Under the pieces are notes generated by a model. The model worked only from the letters and a program-made list of their open reading frames with translations. It was not told the origin of the DNA and did no database searches. Shown piece after piece: positions 30,819-39,798 of a stretch of DNA of 64,000 bases (positions are counted from its first letter, which is position 1; each line of letters opens with the position of its first letter). A program made the position numbers and the translations under genes. This stretch comes from Paenibacillus sp. BK033 (GTDB lineage: Bacteria > Bacillota > Bacilli > Paenibacillales > Paenibacillaceae), in contig NZ_SLVP01000007.1 in the NCBI RefSeq assembly GCF_004345425.1, positions 1-64,000 of the forward strand, read 5' to 3'.

Positions 30819-31802
30819 TTACCGGTTATATCGGGGAGCAATCCGGTCAATCCGGTTCGTCCAGATGACGCCCGAATATTCCTCGGGCAGGCGTTTTAAA
30901 TCTTCCACCGTATCAAAGCCGCTGGAAAATTCGCTGCCGTCGCCGCCAACGATCACGACGCGATTATCCGCTTTTGCCATGCGATCCAAAAACCTGTCCG
31001 GCCATCCCCACAAGAAGGGGGCAATCTTCTCGGGAATATGCACTTCCGTATGGCTGCATGCCGAAGGCACATACCCGGTCCATCCAACGGCGAGATAAGG
31101 AATCAGGCATTTCTTCATGGTGGCCTTCGACATAACCCTCATACCCGGAAGCTCTTTCTTCAAAGCTGCAATCGGCTCATCCCCGCCATAGACAGCCAGA
31201 TTGCTTCTGCGGTCCTCCGGGAGCTTTCCCAAATATTGCGCCAGCAGCCGGCCTTCATCGGGATCATTGCTTTTTACGTCAATAAGAAAGGATTGAGACG
31301 GAAAATGCTCCAGCACCTCCGTTAACGAAGGCATTTGGCCAACTCCTTTTCCCCGGAAAGGATGCGTTTTTCCGCCGTCGGCCGTATAACCGTAACCGAT
31401 ATCAAGCTGCTTTAATTGTTCCATCGTATAGTCCCGGGTAACGCCTGTGGCGTTCGTACGGCAATCCAGAGTCCAGTCGTGAAACACGGCAAACTGGTCA
31501 TCCTTTGTGATATGTACGTCGAACTCGACGATATCCGCACCGGCTTCGAAAGCGGCTTCCATCGACGCAATCGTATTTTCCAGGTACGGGTATTCCGGCT
31601 TGTAGATCCGCTCCGCCGTACAAGTATCATTCTGAATGTCTTCCATGGTAAAGGTCTGCGCCATTCCGCGGTGAGCAAGCAGCAAAGGCTCGCCGCCAGA
31701 CGATTTTGCGAAATACGTTGTATTGTTTAGAAAAACGAGCACGATTACAAGCGCAATGACAATAAACGCTTTACTCTTTACTATCCTGACCATTCTCTTC
31801 AT
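30819..31802 (-). CDS. Membrane-anchored glycerophosphodiester phosphodiesterase family protein
   Basis: A 327-residue protein with one N-terminal membrane helix (AFIVIALVIVLVFL), so the catalytic part faces outside. The GDPD active site is visible: LLAHRGMA near 42, ENTIASMEAAFEAGADIVEFDVHITKDDQFAVFHD near 80-115 (split by the usual insertion), and FLIDVKSN near 170. The enzymes release glycerol phosphate from phosphodiesters such as deacylated lipids or teichoic acid. GAAGG precedes ATG 31802, preferred to an ATG 21 codons earlier because the anchor then begins properly. The neighbours give no pathway. Confidence 0.85.
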   Translation of the reverse strand: MKRMVRIVKSKAFIVIALVIVLVFLNNTTYFAKSSGGEPLLLAHRGMAQTFTMEDIQNDTCTAERIYKPEYPYLENTIASMEAAFEAGADIVEFDVHITKDDQFAVFHDWTLDCRTNATGVTRDYTMEQLKQLDIGYGYTADGGKTHPFRGKGVGQMPSLTEVLEHFPSQSFLIDVKSNDPDEGRLLAQYLGKLPEDRRSNLAVYGGDEPIAALKKELPGMRVMSKATMKKCLIPYLAVGWTGYVPSACSHTEVHIPEKIAPFLWGWPDRFLDRMAKADNRVVIVGGDGSEFSSGFDTVEDLKRLPEEYSGVIWTNRIDRIAPRYNR

Positions 31803-31890
31803 GAAAGACGCCTTCTTCCCGCAAGTCACTATCGTCATTGTGCCAAAGCGCCCCATTGTTTTCAATGATGGCTTGGTTATATTTGAATGA

Positions 31891-32934
31891 CTAATCCGCC
31901 ATTCGTAAGATCAACGTTACCGCTTCCGCACGGTTGGCGGAATCCGCGGGAACGAATTTGTTGCCGCCCCTGCCGTTAACGAGGCCTGCTTTCACGGCCG
32001 CGGCTACGGCATCCTTCGCCCATGAAGGGATGCTCGCCGCATCCGCGAACGACAGCTGCCCGGCCTGCGCCTGCGCCGTGTCCAGCTTAAGCGCGCGAGC
32101 GACGATAACCGTCATTTCGGCCCGCGTAATCGGAAGATCCGGACGGAAGGTACCGTCCTCGAAGCCCTTGATCCAACCCGCGGCAACTCCGCTTGCAATG
32201 GAAGGCTTCGCCCAATTGCCTATTCTTTCGTTATCTTTAAAATCGGTGCCCTGCCGCTCCGCTTCCGGCAGTTCCAAAGCTCGCGCCAGCATCGTAACAA
32301 ACTCCGCCCGGGTAACCTGCTTGAGCGGTTTAAACGTTCCGTCCGGATAGCCGTTGGCAAAGCCCATTTGGGCAGCCCGCGTAATGGCATCCTTCGCCCA
32401 GAAGCCTGCCGCGACGTCCTTAAATTCCCTGTTCGCATTCAAAACGTAAATCTGAACCGTTTTATCGGGCGTTTGCTTCTCCGAGGTCAGATCCGTGCGG
32501 ACAAGCTTAACCGATTCAATCTTGACGGTTGCTTTTCCCGCCGCAAGGCTGCCAAAGGTAAACGCGGCCAGCGCTTGCGACCCTTCCGAGCCCGCAGCGG
32601 AGCCCACTTTCGTATAAGCGAACGTCACTTTGTTGCCGGATTTAATCGGAGAGATGGCAAAGCCGTTTTGTTCCGCTGCATTGTTTTTGGGCAGCAGGTT
32701 ATTGGCGGATTGTAAGGAAAGCTTCGTTGTATCGTAAGAAAGAACAATCTCGTAACCGTACACGTCTTTCAGCTCGCTCGCTTTTACCGTTACGGTTAAC
32801 GCCTTATTCACGCCAACGCTTGTCTGGTCGGGGCTAATTTCGTAAGAAGCCGCAGCGGCAGACACTAAAGCAGCCGGCAAACCGGCAAGCAACATTCCTA
32901 CTACCAACGTCGAGAGGAACCATTTCCGCAGCAT
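31891..32934 (-). CDS. S-layer-anchored protein with a cohesin-like domain
   Basis: A 347-residue secreted protein: signal peptide (cleavage near VSAAAA, residue 28), a cohesin-like beta-sandwich (YEISPDQTSVGVNKALTVTV through LAAFTFGSLAAGKATVKIES, residues 30-165), then three SLH repeats. The SLH repeats start FKDVAAGFWAKD, FKDNERIGNWAK and FADAASIPSWAK and carry the cell-wall-polymer motifs TRAE, TRAE and NRAE. It would hold partner proteins at the cell surface. The gene upstream encodes an enzyme with a dockerin-like tail, its likely partner. GGGGGAGAAG precedes the ATG. Confidence 0.88.
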   Translation of the reverse strand: MLRKWFLSTLVVGMLLAGLPAALVSAAAASYEISPDQTSVGVNKALTVTVKASELKDVYGYEIVLSYDTTKLSLQSANNLLPKNNAAEQNGFAISPIKSGNKVTFAYTKVGSAAGSEGSQALAAFTFGSLAAGKATVKIESVKLVRTDLTSEKQTPDKTVQIYVLNANREFKDVAAGFWAKDAITRAAQMGFANGYPDGTFKPLKQVTRAEFVTMLARALELPEAERQGTDFKDNERIGNWAKPSIASGVAAGWIKGFEDGTFRPDLPITRAEMTVIVARALKLDTAQAQAGQLSFADAASIPSWAKDAVAAAVKAGLVNGRGGNKFVPADSANRAEAVTLILRMAD

Positions 32935-32952
32935 CTTTCTTCTCCCCCATAA

Positions 32953-32985
32953 AAGCAGGAGAAGGGACTTTCCCTCCTCCTGCTT
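32953..32985 (-). terminator. Terminator/attenuator between GH3 and SLH-cohesin genes
   Basis: Stem AAGCAGGAG / CTCCTGCTT with inner AGGGA / TCCCT; only a short T run follows on the minus strand, so some read-through into the SLH gene is likely. Confidence 0.6.
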
Positions 32986-33000
32986 GCCTATGATTTTTAA

Positions 33001-36000
33001 TTAAGCTTGCAGAATTTTTTGCGCAATGATAGCAAGATCGGAAATATCGATAACGCCGTCATTATTGAGGTCCATCCGCTTAATGGAGCTCCAGTCCGCG
33101 GATTGCGAGGTTTTACCGTAATTGACGGATACTTGAGCAAGGTCAAGCACGCTGATTCTGTTGTCGCCGTTGACGTCGCCGACAACCTGCGTAACGACAA
33201 GCTGCTTGAATGCTTGAAGCGCCGTATGAAGCGCCGCTGCCGCGTCTTGCACCTGCTGCTCGGTTGGCGCTCCGGCGGCAACGGCTGCCGCTGCGTCAAT
33301 GGCAGCTTGCAGGGTGGCTTTGGATCCTGCGGGATACTGGCCAACAGCCGTACCTTCAACCGCCGCATCGTGGAACGCTTGCGCTTCGGTGATGATATCG
33401 AGCAAGGCTTGCGTATTCACGTACAGGATTTGAACGCTTAAGGCATCGCCGGCTTCAGCCGCAATCTCGGTTGCGGCATCGGAGAATTCCGCGCTGGCGA
33501 TCGCAAACACCGCCGCCCTATTGCCCGATACCTGCTTGGCTTTCATATTCAGCTTGATCACGTTGCCGCCTGTCGTCACCGCGTGATCCGGTCCTTCGCT
33601 GACGGCCAGGACGCGCACGATGCCTGGTTCATCCGTATTTGTGCCAACAATGCTGACTCCCTCTACCAGCGATTCCGCGTTTAGGAATTCTACGGCGCTG
33701 GAATCGTAGCTGATCCGGATATCCTGTGCCAGCAGCGGAACGGATACATGATTTAATCCAACCGTCAAGCTGAACGGAGCATTGGAATAGACCTGACTCG
33801 CACCCGCAATGGACGCCGTAAGGACACCCGCATGATGAACGGCCAGGGTGTTGGTCACCGCAATTGCCGTATTATTTGCATCGGTTACCGTAATCGTAAC
33901 GGTATACGGGCTGGCATTATCGCTTCCTTCCGCCGGCGTACCCGTAATTTTGCCCGTAGCAGGATCGAAGGAAAGTCCTTCAGGCAGCCCGGTTACGCTC
34001 CATGCGTAAGGCTTGGTTCCGCCAATTGCGCTTAGATTCAACTGCTGTTCATAAGGAGCTCCTACCTCCGCACTTGGAAGCACCGCATTCGCTGCCGGGG
34101 AGCTGATGGTCAACTCGTTCTCTGTGACCTGCAGCGTATCAATCCGGATATCCGGCGAATCAAACACTACATAAACCGTATGGAGACCGGCCGGGGCGTT
34201 ATCTATCGCCGCTTCCACCTCCGCAAAGCCAAGCTCGCGTACCGTTTGATCCGCCGCAGTTGGCATGGTATACGCGGATACGGAGGTGACCGGAACTTCA
34301 ATGGTTGCAAAAGGCTCATTCGCCGGCGAATCCGCGCGAAGCGTAATATGACCGCCGCTGCCGTTGCTCGCAACGCTGGCAACCAGCTTTTGGGCGCCCG
34401 TAAAATCGGTCTTAGGCAGAGCTACCCATGCTCCCTGCTTCTTCGAATTAACGGTGTAGTATTCGCCGGCGATCTTATCTTCGCTGAGGCTAGCCACCGT
34501 CCGTGCTTTGGAAGCTTCGGAATACGCCACATGGCTGGACGCGAACGCATGGTCAAAGACGTTAAACTTGCTTACGGCCGAAAGCGATGCAAGCTGGTCG
34601 CCCCCGATCGTGATATTGCCCGTAAAGAGGATATCGTCCGAAGAATGGCCTACCATGAGGGAGTACGAGCCGTCCTCTACGATATAATCGCCTTTGTTTA
34701 CATCCCAGATCGCAAGATCCTTGGGATCGACAGTCAAGGCAACGACCTTGTGCTCGCCTGCGGTAAGAGATACTTTCTCATAGCCGATAAGCTTCTTCTG
34801 AGGAGCTTCGGCTCCGTAAGCAGAGCCGTTTTTCCGGGCGTACAGCTGCACGACCTCGGAAGTTGCGATGCTGCCTTCGTTCGTGATCTCTACGGATACG
34901 TTAAACGGAGAAGCGCTGCTTGCGCTGGATGGAGCCGAGAAATCCTTGTACGTAAAGTCCGCATAACCTAATCCGTAACCGAACGGATAGGTAACGGGCG
35001 CCGAAGTATACATATACGTCAGCTTCGTTTCTACCGGATCGGCATTCGACATATCCACGGTGTAACGCGGATCGATCTGGCTAAGCGTTGTGGCGCTGCC
35101 TTCCGGAATCGAGTATTTATCGATTGCAGGCAATGCCGACATATCCGCATACCAGGTAGACGTCAATCTGCCGGTTGGCGCGTAGTCGCCATACAGCACA
35201 TCGGTAAGACCTTGCGCGTCGAATTCGCCGGAATATGGCTGTTCCACAATCGCCGATACGTTAGGGTCGTTCTGAATTTCTTCCATGATGACCGGCGAGC
35301 TGGCGAGCAGAACAACGATTGTTTTCTTGTTCTTGGCCGCGAAAGCCGCGGCAACATTTTTGACCAGCTTGTAATCATTGGCGCCCAGGTAAAGATCCGC
35401 GCGGTCATTGCCTTCCGCCGCGCTGTTGCTTGGATGCGCGCCAATAAAGACGAGAGCATAATCCTGCGTGTCCGCCATAGCTGCCGCATCCGCGCCGGCT
35501 TCCTTGACCGTTGTTTTCTCGAACTTGGCGTCCGTGCCGCGGGAATTGTAATTCGCGGGATTGCCGATTGCCGCAGCCCCCGTAGCCATCTTGCCGTCCG
35601 CCGCAGTAGTCACATACCGGCCGCTGTATACGCCGGTCTGAAACGCCAATCCGCCGGAGATAATCGAGACGGAATTGTCCGAATTGCCTTCGATGCGCAG
35701 CTTAGCCGGAATCGTGCTGTTATTGCTGACCGACGTCGGGTTGGACCAATCCGAGCCCGTCAGCAGCAGGTTTGCCGTTGCCGTATTGCCAACCGCCGCA
35801 TTGTTCGTTGTTGGCGCGGTAACCCAGCGGCTGTTTTCCTTGGAGAGAAGGCTTGCCGCCTGCTGGCCCCAATCATAGACCTCGAACAGCTGAGCGTTGG
35901 TGAACGTATTATCAGATGTCGAATAGTCCGCCGTTAATTGAGCCCCTGCCGCCGGTCCGGCAGTCACGTATTTGCCGTTAGCCTTCGACTTCAGCGCGAT

Positions 36001-37512
36001 AACCTCGCCGCCGGTATTGAACTGCACCTTGGAAGCGCCGATCGTGCTCAGGATCGCGAACAACGGCGTTTTGCCGGCAGTCGGAAGGCTTGGCGTGCTC
36101 GCCGAATACTGGGCTTTCATGCGCATATCCGCGTATGCCCCAACAACCGCCGCTTTTTTCGTTTTATCGAGCGGCAGCGCGCCGTCCGTATTTTTGAGCA
36201 GAACAACCGTCTCGCGCGCGGCCTGCAAAGCTACTTCCTGATGCGCCTGGGTGTTGAAGCTCGTAAGATTGGACGATACATCCTTCGCCTGGCCCGCAAA
36301 CGGATAATATTTCGGGATGCCGTTTGCGTCCGTTTCGTTAAATATCCCCGCGCGGACCAGCTGATTCACAAGCGGTCTGCCCGCGTCCCGCACATCCTGC
36401 AGCGTGATGCCGTACAGCCCCTCTTTGACCGCGTTGGCAAGCGTCACGACATCCGTCTTGTCGGTACCGGAGGCGCGGACGGATTCCGAATGACCCAGCA
36501 CCATAAGCGCCAGCGCATGCTTGCGGTCAAGCGTATACTGCGTATCGTAGCCATTGCCGAAGCTTGCGTTGTACAGATGCTGCTCCCCGTTAAAGTCCGG
36601 CGACGAATACATGCCGTACCGCGCAACCTTGTCGCCCAGAATCATATAAGGAGAAATAATATTCGGAATGCCGTTTGTGCGCCCGAAGGAAGTCATAATA
36701 CCCGATACGGAGCCGGACTCCAGCCCTTTGAACGCGGACGGGGTCTGGTATTCGTAGATGGCCCTTGCTCCCGCCGCGGTGCTGGAGGACTGCCGGAACC
36801 ATTCCGCATTGTACATGGAGAAGTGCTTCGTCCCTACGATAGCCCGGATCCAGAAGCCGTTGTCGCTTTCGTTCTGGTCCGTGCCGGACAGCCCCGCCGC
36901 CATATTGTCGATCATCGTTGCCGACAGATACGGGTCTTCCCCGTACCCTTCCGGGAAACGCCCGTTCAACGGGTTAATCCGCAAATCCGACAAGGCGGTA
37001 AATGCGATCGGCTTGGAGGCATTCGAACCGTTATGAATATTGGCCGTGCCCTGCTTGACGTTGTTCTGGCTGATTTTCTCGCTGCCCATCACCTGCCCGA
37101 CTTGCGTCAGCAGCCCCTTGTTCCACGATTGGCCAAGGCCAACGAGAGCAGGAAAATCGGTCGATACGCCGTATACGTTATCCGCGGCCGCAATGCCGCC
37201 CGGCACCGTCTTGCCCTTGATCGGATTATCGTCCATCACAAACGTGTAGTTATCGCGGATGCCCGTTGCATATAACGCGGCGCCTTCTAGGCCCACATAG
37301 TTAAAATAAGTATCCACGAAAGCGTCCAGGTGAGAAGGCACCCCGTCAAACAAAGGCATTCCGTCGAAGATGCCTCCCGACTGCGTGTTAAAAGCAATCG
37401 AATCCGCCGAGGCTTTGCTCGGCATCACCTGCAGAACGCCGCTGAACATCAAAGTTCCGGCTAACAATAAGGAAGCCGTCTTTCTTCTTTTTATCCCCTT
37501 CGAACTGTCCAT
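33001..37512 (-). CDS. Secreted GH3 glycoside hydrolase with CBM6-like, cohesin-like and dockerin-like modules
   Basis: A 1503-residue secreted enzyme. After a signal peptide (near SKASA, residue 36) come GH3 N- and C-domains (to about 970), with a fascin-like insertion around 500-650. SSPDFNG stands where GH3 enzymes have the SDW nucleophile. Then a CBM6-like module (about 975-1133), an Ig-like domain (1134-1228), a cohesin-like domain (1229-1363), a helical FIVAR-like stretch (1364-1438) and a dockerin-like end with two calcium-loop repeats, DVNGDNRISVLDLAQV and DLNNDGVIDISDLAII. A cre-like site lies upstream. The substrate is probably a beta-linked plant polysaccharide. The downstream SLH-cohesin protein could anchor it. 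Confidence 0.88.
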   Translation of the reverse strand: MDSSKGIKRRKTASLLLAGTLMFSGVLQVMPSKASADSIAFNTQSGGIFDGMPLFDGVPSHLDAFVDTYFNYVGLEGAALYATGIRDNYTFVMDDNPIKGKTVPGGIAAADNVYGVSTDFPALVGLGQSWNKGLLTQVGQVMGSEKISQNNVKQGTANIHNGSNASKPIAFTALSDLRINPLNGRFPEGYGEDPYLSATMIDNMAAGLSGTDQNESDNGFWIRAIVGTKHFSMYNAEWFRQSSSTAAGARAIYEYQTPSAFKGLESGSVSGIMTSFGRTNGIPNIISPYMILGDKVARYGMYSSPDFNGEQHLYNASFGNGYDTQYTLDRKHALALMVLGHSESVRASGTDKTDVVTLANAVKEGLYGITLQDVRDAGRPLVNQLVRAGIFNETDANGIPKYYPFAGQAKDVSSNLTSFNTQAHQEVALQAARETVVLLKNTDGALPLDKTKKAAVVGAYADMRMKAQYSASTPSLPTAGKTPLFAILSTIGASKVQFNTGGEVIALKSKANGKYVTAGPAAGAQLTADYSTSDNTFTNAQLFEVYDWGQQAASLLSKENSRWVTAPTTNNAAVGNTATANLLLTGSDWSNPTSVSNNSTIPAKLRIEGNSDNSVSIISGGLAFQTGVYSGRYVTTAADGKMATGAAAIGNPANYNSRGTDAKFEKTTVKEAGADAAAMADTQDYALVFIGAHPSNSAAEGNDRADLYLGANDYKLVKNVAAAFAAKNKKTIVVLLASSPVIMEEIQNDPNVSAIVEQPYSGEFDAQGLTDVLYGDYAPTGRLTSTWYADMSALPAIDKYSIPEGSATTLSQIDPRYTVDMSNADPVETKLTYMYTSAPVTYPFGYGLGYADFTYKDFSAPSSASSASPFNVSVEITNEGSIATSEVVQLYARKNGSAYGAEAPQKKLIGYEKVSLTAGEHKVVALTVDPKDLAIWDVNKGDYIVEDGSYSLMVGHSSDDILFTGNITIGGDQLASLSAVSKFNVFDHAFASSHVAYSEASKARTVASLSEDKIAGEYYTVNSKKQGAWVALPKTDFTGAQKLVASVASNGSGGHITLRADSPANEPFATIEVPVTSVSAYTMPTAADQTVRELGFAEVEAAIDNAPAGLHTVYVVFDSPDIRIDTLQVTENELTISSPAANAVLPSAEVGAPYEQQLNLSAIGGTKPYAWSVTGLPEGLSFDPATGKITGTPAEGSDNASPYTVTITVTDANNTAIAVTNTLAVHHAGVLTASIAGASQVYSNAPFSLTVGLNHVSVPLLAQDIRISYDSSAVEFLNAESLVEGVSIVGTNTDEPGIVRVLAVSEGPDHAVTTGGNVIKLNMKAKQVSGNRAAVFAIASAEFSDAATEIAAEAGDALSVQILYVNTQALLDIITEAQAFHDAAVEGTAVGQYPAGSKATLQAAIDAAAAVAAGAPTEQQVQDAAAALHTALQAFKQLVVTQVVGDVNGDNRISVLDLAQVSVNYGKTSQSADWSSIKRMDLNNDGVIDISDLAIIAQKILQA

Positions 37513-37624
37513 GCTGACACCATCCTATTCATCCCAATGAATTGATTGTGACTGACGGCGGATGCTTGCGAAGCTTGAAACGGTAAGCTTTCCCCCTCTC
37601 GGCTGAACTTGTCGACACCTAAAG

Positions 37625-37638
37625 TGTAAACGCTTACT
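37625..37638. promoter_or_regulatory. Possible CcpA cre site before the GH3 gene
   Basis: TGTAAACGCTTACT matches the cre consensus TGWAANCGNTNWCA except for the last base. It lies about 115 bp before the GH3 start, consistent with glucose repression. The rest of 37513-37710 shows nothing else. Confidence 0.5.
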
Positions 37639-37710
37639 TAATTGGGGGTAAGCGCCTCTTTTTTTGGGATAAGTTCCTATTTTTTTTGATAACGGGGTTA
37701 AATTAAAAAA

Positions 37711-37744
37711 GCTGACACCGGTTTTAAAAAAACCGACATCAGCC
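37711..37744 (-). terminator. Terminator of the MFS gene
   Basis: Stem GCTGA...CGGTTTT / AAAACCG...TCAGC followed by TTTTTT on the minus strand. Confidence 0.75.
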
Positions 37745-37762
37745 AATCGACCCTCTTTCCTG

Positions 37763-38965
37763 TTAAGTTCTCGCGCCTTGCAGGCTGCGTTTTCTATCGC
37801 TCAGCGTCAACGCGAAGCATAGAAGCAGAACGACGCAAGCTAGCGTATAAGGGTAATTAATATTGGCATCGAACAGGAATCCGGCGATGATTGGTCCGGC
37901 AATATTGCCAAGGCTCGTAAACGCCGAGTTCAGACCGGCCACGTAACCTTGCTGATCCTTCGCAACCATCGACATTTGCGTGCTGATCGCCGGGCGCAGG
38001 ATATCAATCGCCAGGAAGATAATAAACGTTACCGCAAACACCATCCAGAACTGGTGAACAAAAAGCGTCAGGACGATAAACAATCCGGCAAACAGAAGAC
38101 AAACCGAGATGACCCGCCGCTCGCCGAACGTCCTCAGAATCCAGCTGAAGATCGTAACCTGAACGACTGCGCCCGCAATGGACCCAAACGTAATAATAAA
38201 GGCGATATCCTTAGGCCCATAGCCGAATTTATGATCGACGAACAATCCGAATACCGTTTCGAAGTTCGCCAGTCCAAACGACATGACAAAGACGATAATC
38301 AATGCCAGGAAATAAGGCTCGCGATACGAATAACGAAGCTGTGTAACGAATCCGCGCTTTTCCTTCCCGGGCACCGAAGTTTCCGCTAGCTCCTCCTGTA
38401 CGGGCTTAGACTCCGGAAGGATAATCAAATTGATCACGGCTGCCAGTACGCCTGCTGCCCCGGCTGCGTAAAACGGCGCCCGGATGCCAAATTCGGCAAT
38501 ATAGCCGCCGATGCCGGGACCAATGATAAAGCCGGTCGTAATGGCCGCATTAATAAAGCCCATGCCCGAGGCCCGCTCTTCCTTGGTCGTAATGTCCGCC
38601 GCGTAAGCCATAACGGCCGGCATAATCATAGCGGCGCTAATCCCCCCAAGCAGCCTGGATACGAACAATAAGACCGAGGATTCCGCGACCCCAAACAAAG
38701 CTTCGGAGAAGGCGAACACAAGCATGCCGAACACGATCATCCTTTTCCTGCCGAATTTGTCGGACAACCGCCCGGCAAGCGGCGAGAATAGGAGCTGCGT
38801 CAGCGAGAACGCCGCCACGAGCAGGCCAACAATACCTCCCGTTATGCCAAGCGTCTCCATAAACTTCGGCATAATCGGGATAACAAGCCCGATCCCCGTG
38901 AAAACTAGCAATAAATTAAACATCAGGATAAGCAAAGCACCCCGATTTTTAAGCAATAAAGTCAT
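37763..38965 (-). CDS. MFS drug efflux transporter
   Basis: A 400-residue transporter with 12 predicted helices. LAGRLSDKFGRKRMIVFG near 60-77 is the loop 2-3 motif of the major facilitator family, and GFIIGPGIGGYIAE near 145 the antiporter motif C of drug/proton exporters (DHA1, like NorA, Bmr and TetA). GGGGGAAT precedes the ATG. A TetR-family gene lies 72 bp upstream in the same direction, with matching operator-like sequences before both. The drug is unknown. Confidence 0.88.
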   Translation of the reverse strand: MTLLLKNRGALLILMFNLLLVFTGIGLVIPIMPKFMETLGITGGIVGLLVAAFSLTQLLFSPLAGRLSDKFGRKRMIVFGMLVFAFSEALFGVAESSVLLFVSRLLGGISAAMIMPAVMAYAADITTKEERASGMGFINAAITTGFIIGPGIGGYIAEFGIRAPFYAAGAAGVLAAVINLIILPESKPVQEELAETSVPGKEKRGFVTQLRYSYREPYFLALIIVFVMSFGLANFETVFGLFVDHKFGYGPKDIAFIITFGSIAGAVVQVTIFSWILRTFGERRVISVCLLFAGLFIVLTLFVHQFWMVFAVTFIIFLAIDILRPAISTQMSMVAKDQQGYVAGLNSAFTSLGNIAGPIIAGFLFDANINYPYTLACVVLLLCFALTLSDRKRSLQGART

Positions 38966-38997
38966 CTTATGATTCCCCCGATTTCTAAGCTGTTCGA

Positions 38998-39013
38998 ATA
39001 CTGAATATTCATT
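38998..39013. promoter_or_regulatory. TetR-type operator before the MFS gene
   Basis: ATACTGAA-TATTCATT shares its left half exactly with the perfect palindrome upstream of the tetR-type gene. It sits 33 bp before the MFS start. Confidence 0.5.
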
Positions 39014-39037
39014 CTAGATCATTGCGAAAAAAAAGGC

Positions 39038-39637
39038 CTAGCGGGCCGGCGTGGCAATGCCGTGCAAAAACACGTCCATAGCCAGCCGGTAAGCCGCCAA
39101 AGCTTCCTCCCGTTCCATTGTTCGCGTGTGCTGATTCAGGCCGTACATCAGACTGTCCAAAATAATCGCAAGGCCGGTCACATTCGAGGATTGGAATTCG
39201 CCGCTGTCGATTCCCCGCTGCAGCAAATCCCGGTTAAAGTCAATATAACCTTTAACCATCTCGTTAATGCGCTCTTCGACCTCCGGATTTTTCTCCGCGT
39301 TGTTGAAGAACTCGTCAACGGCTTTGGTCAGCGGATGATTCAGCTGATCATGCGCCAGATGCTCGGCCATGCCGTACAGCTTATCGATAGTGGTCTTGTA
39401 CTGCGGCTCCTTTGCCAGCCAGGTCTCTTCCCACTCCGTGTTCCAATCCTCGATTAGATGCAGGAACAGCCCTTCCTTGTTTTTGAAATGGTAATAAATA
39501 TTGCCCGCGCTGCAGCCCGTCGCTTTGACGATGTCTTCGATAGAGGTCGCTTTATAACCCTTCTGCACGAACAAATTCCGCGCCGCATCCGCTATTTTCT
39601 TCTTTGTCTGCTCGGTTTGCTGCTGCTTCTTGTTCAC
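39038..39637 (-). CDS. TetR family transcriptional regulator
   Basis: A 199-residue regulator. The N-terminal helix-turn-helix is ATSIEDIVKATGCSAGNIYYHFKNKEGLF at residues 35-63 (split: recognition helix CSAGNIYYHF). The rest is an all-helical ligand domain. It starts with GTG 39637 behind GGGGTGAAG. It probably represses itself and the MFS gene downstream; both have ATACTGAA half-sites in their promoters. Confidence 0.9.
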   Translation of the reverse strand: MNKKQQQTEQTKKKIADAARNLFVQKGYKATSIEDIVKATGCSAGNIYYHFKNKEGLFLHLIEDWNTEWEETWLAKEPQYKTTIDKLYGMAEHLAHDQLNHPLTKAVDEFFNNAEKNPEVEERINEMVKGYIDFNRDLLQRGIDSGEFQSSNVTGLAIILDSLMYGLNQHTRTMEREEALAAYRLAMDVFLHGIATPAR

Positions 39638-39669
39638 GCTGCTTCACCCCGCTTGAGCTCCCGATTTCG

Positions 39670-39691
39670 ATACTGAACGTTTATTCAGTAT
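39670..39691. promoter_or_regulatory. TetR-type operator before the tetR-type gene
   Basis: ATACTGAA-CGTTTA-TTCAGTAT is a perfect 8-bp inverted repeat with a 6-nt spacer, 33 bp upstream of the regulator's start. Confidence 0.65.
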
Positions 39692-39798
39692 TGTAATGGA
39701 TAAGCGCAACGTTTGCAATCCCGGCAAAGTCTGCTCGGTTTACATATTCCGGTACCCGCATGGAAATAATTAGCGGAAAGATTCCGGGAGGACTCCGC

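Noticed and set aside
35938..37275. Long open frame opposite the GH3 gene (about 445 codons)
   Set aside because: Arg/Ile-rich composition typical of antisense to GC-rich coding DNA; no recognisable domain.
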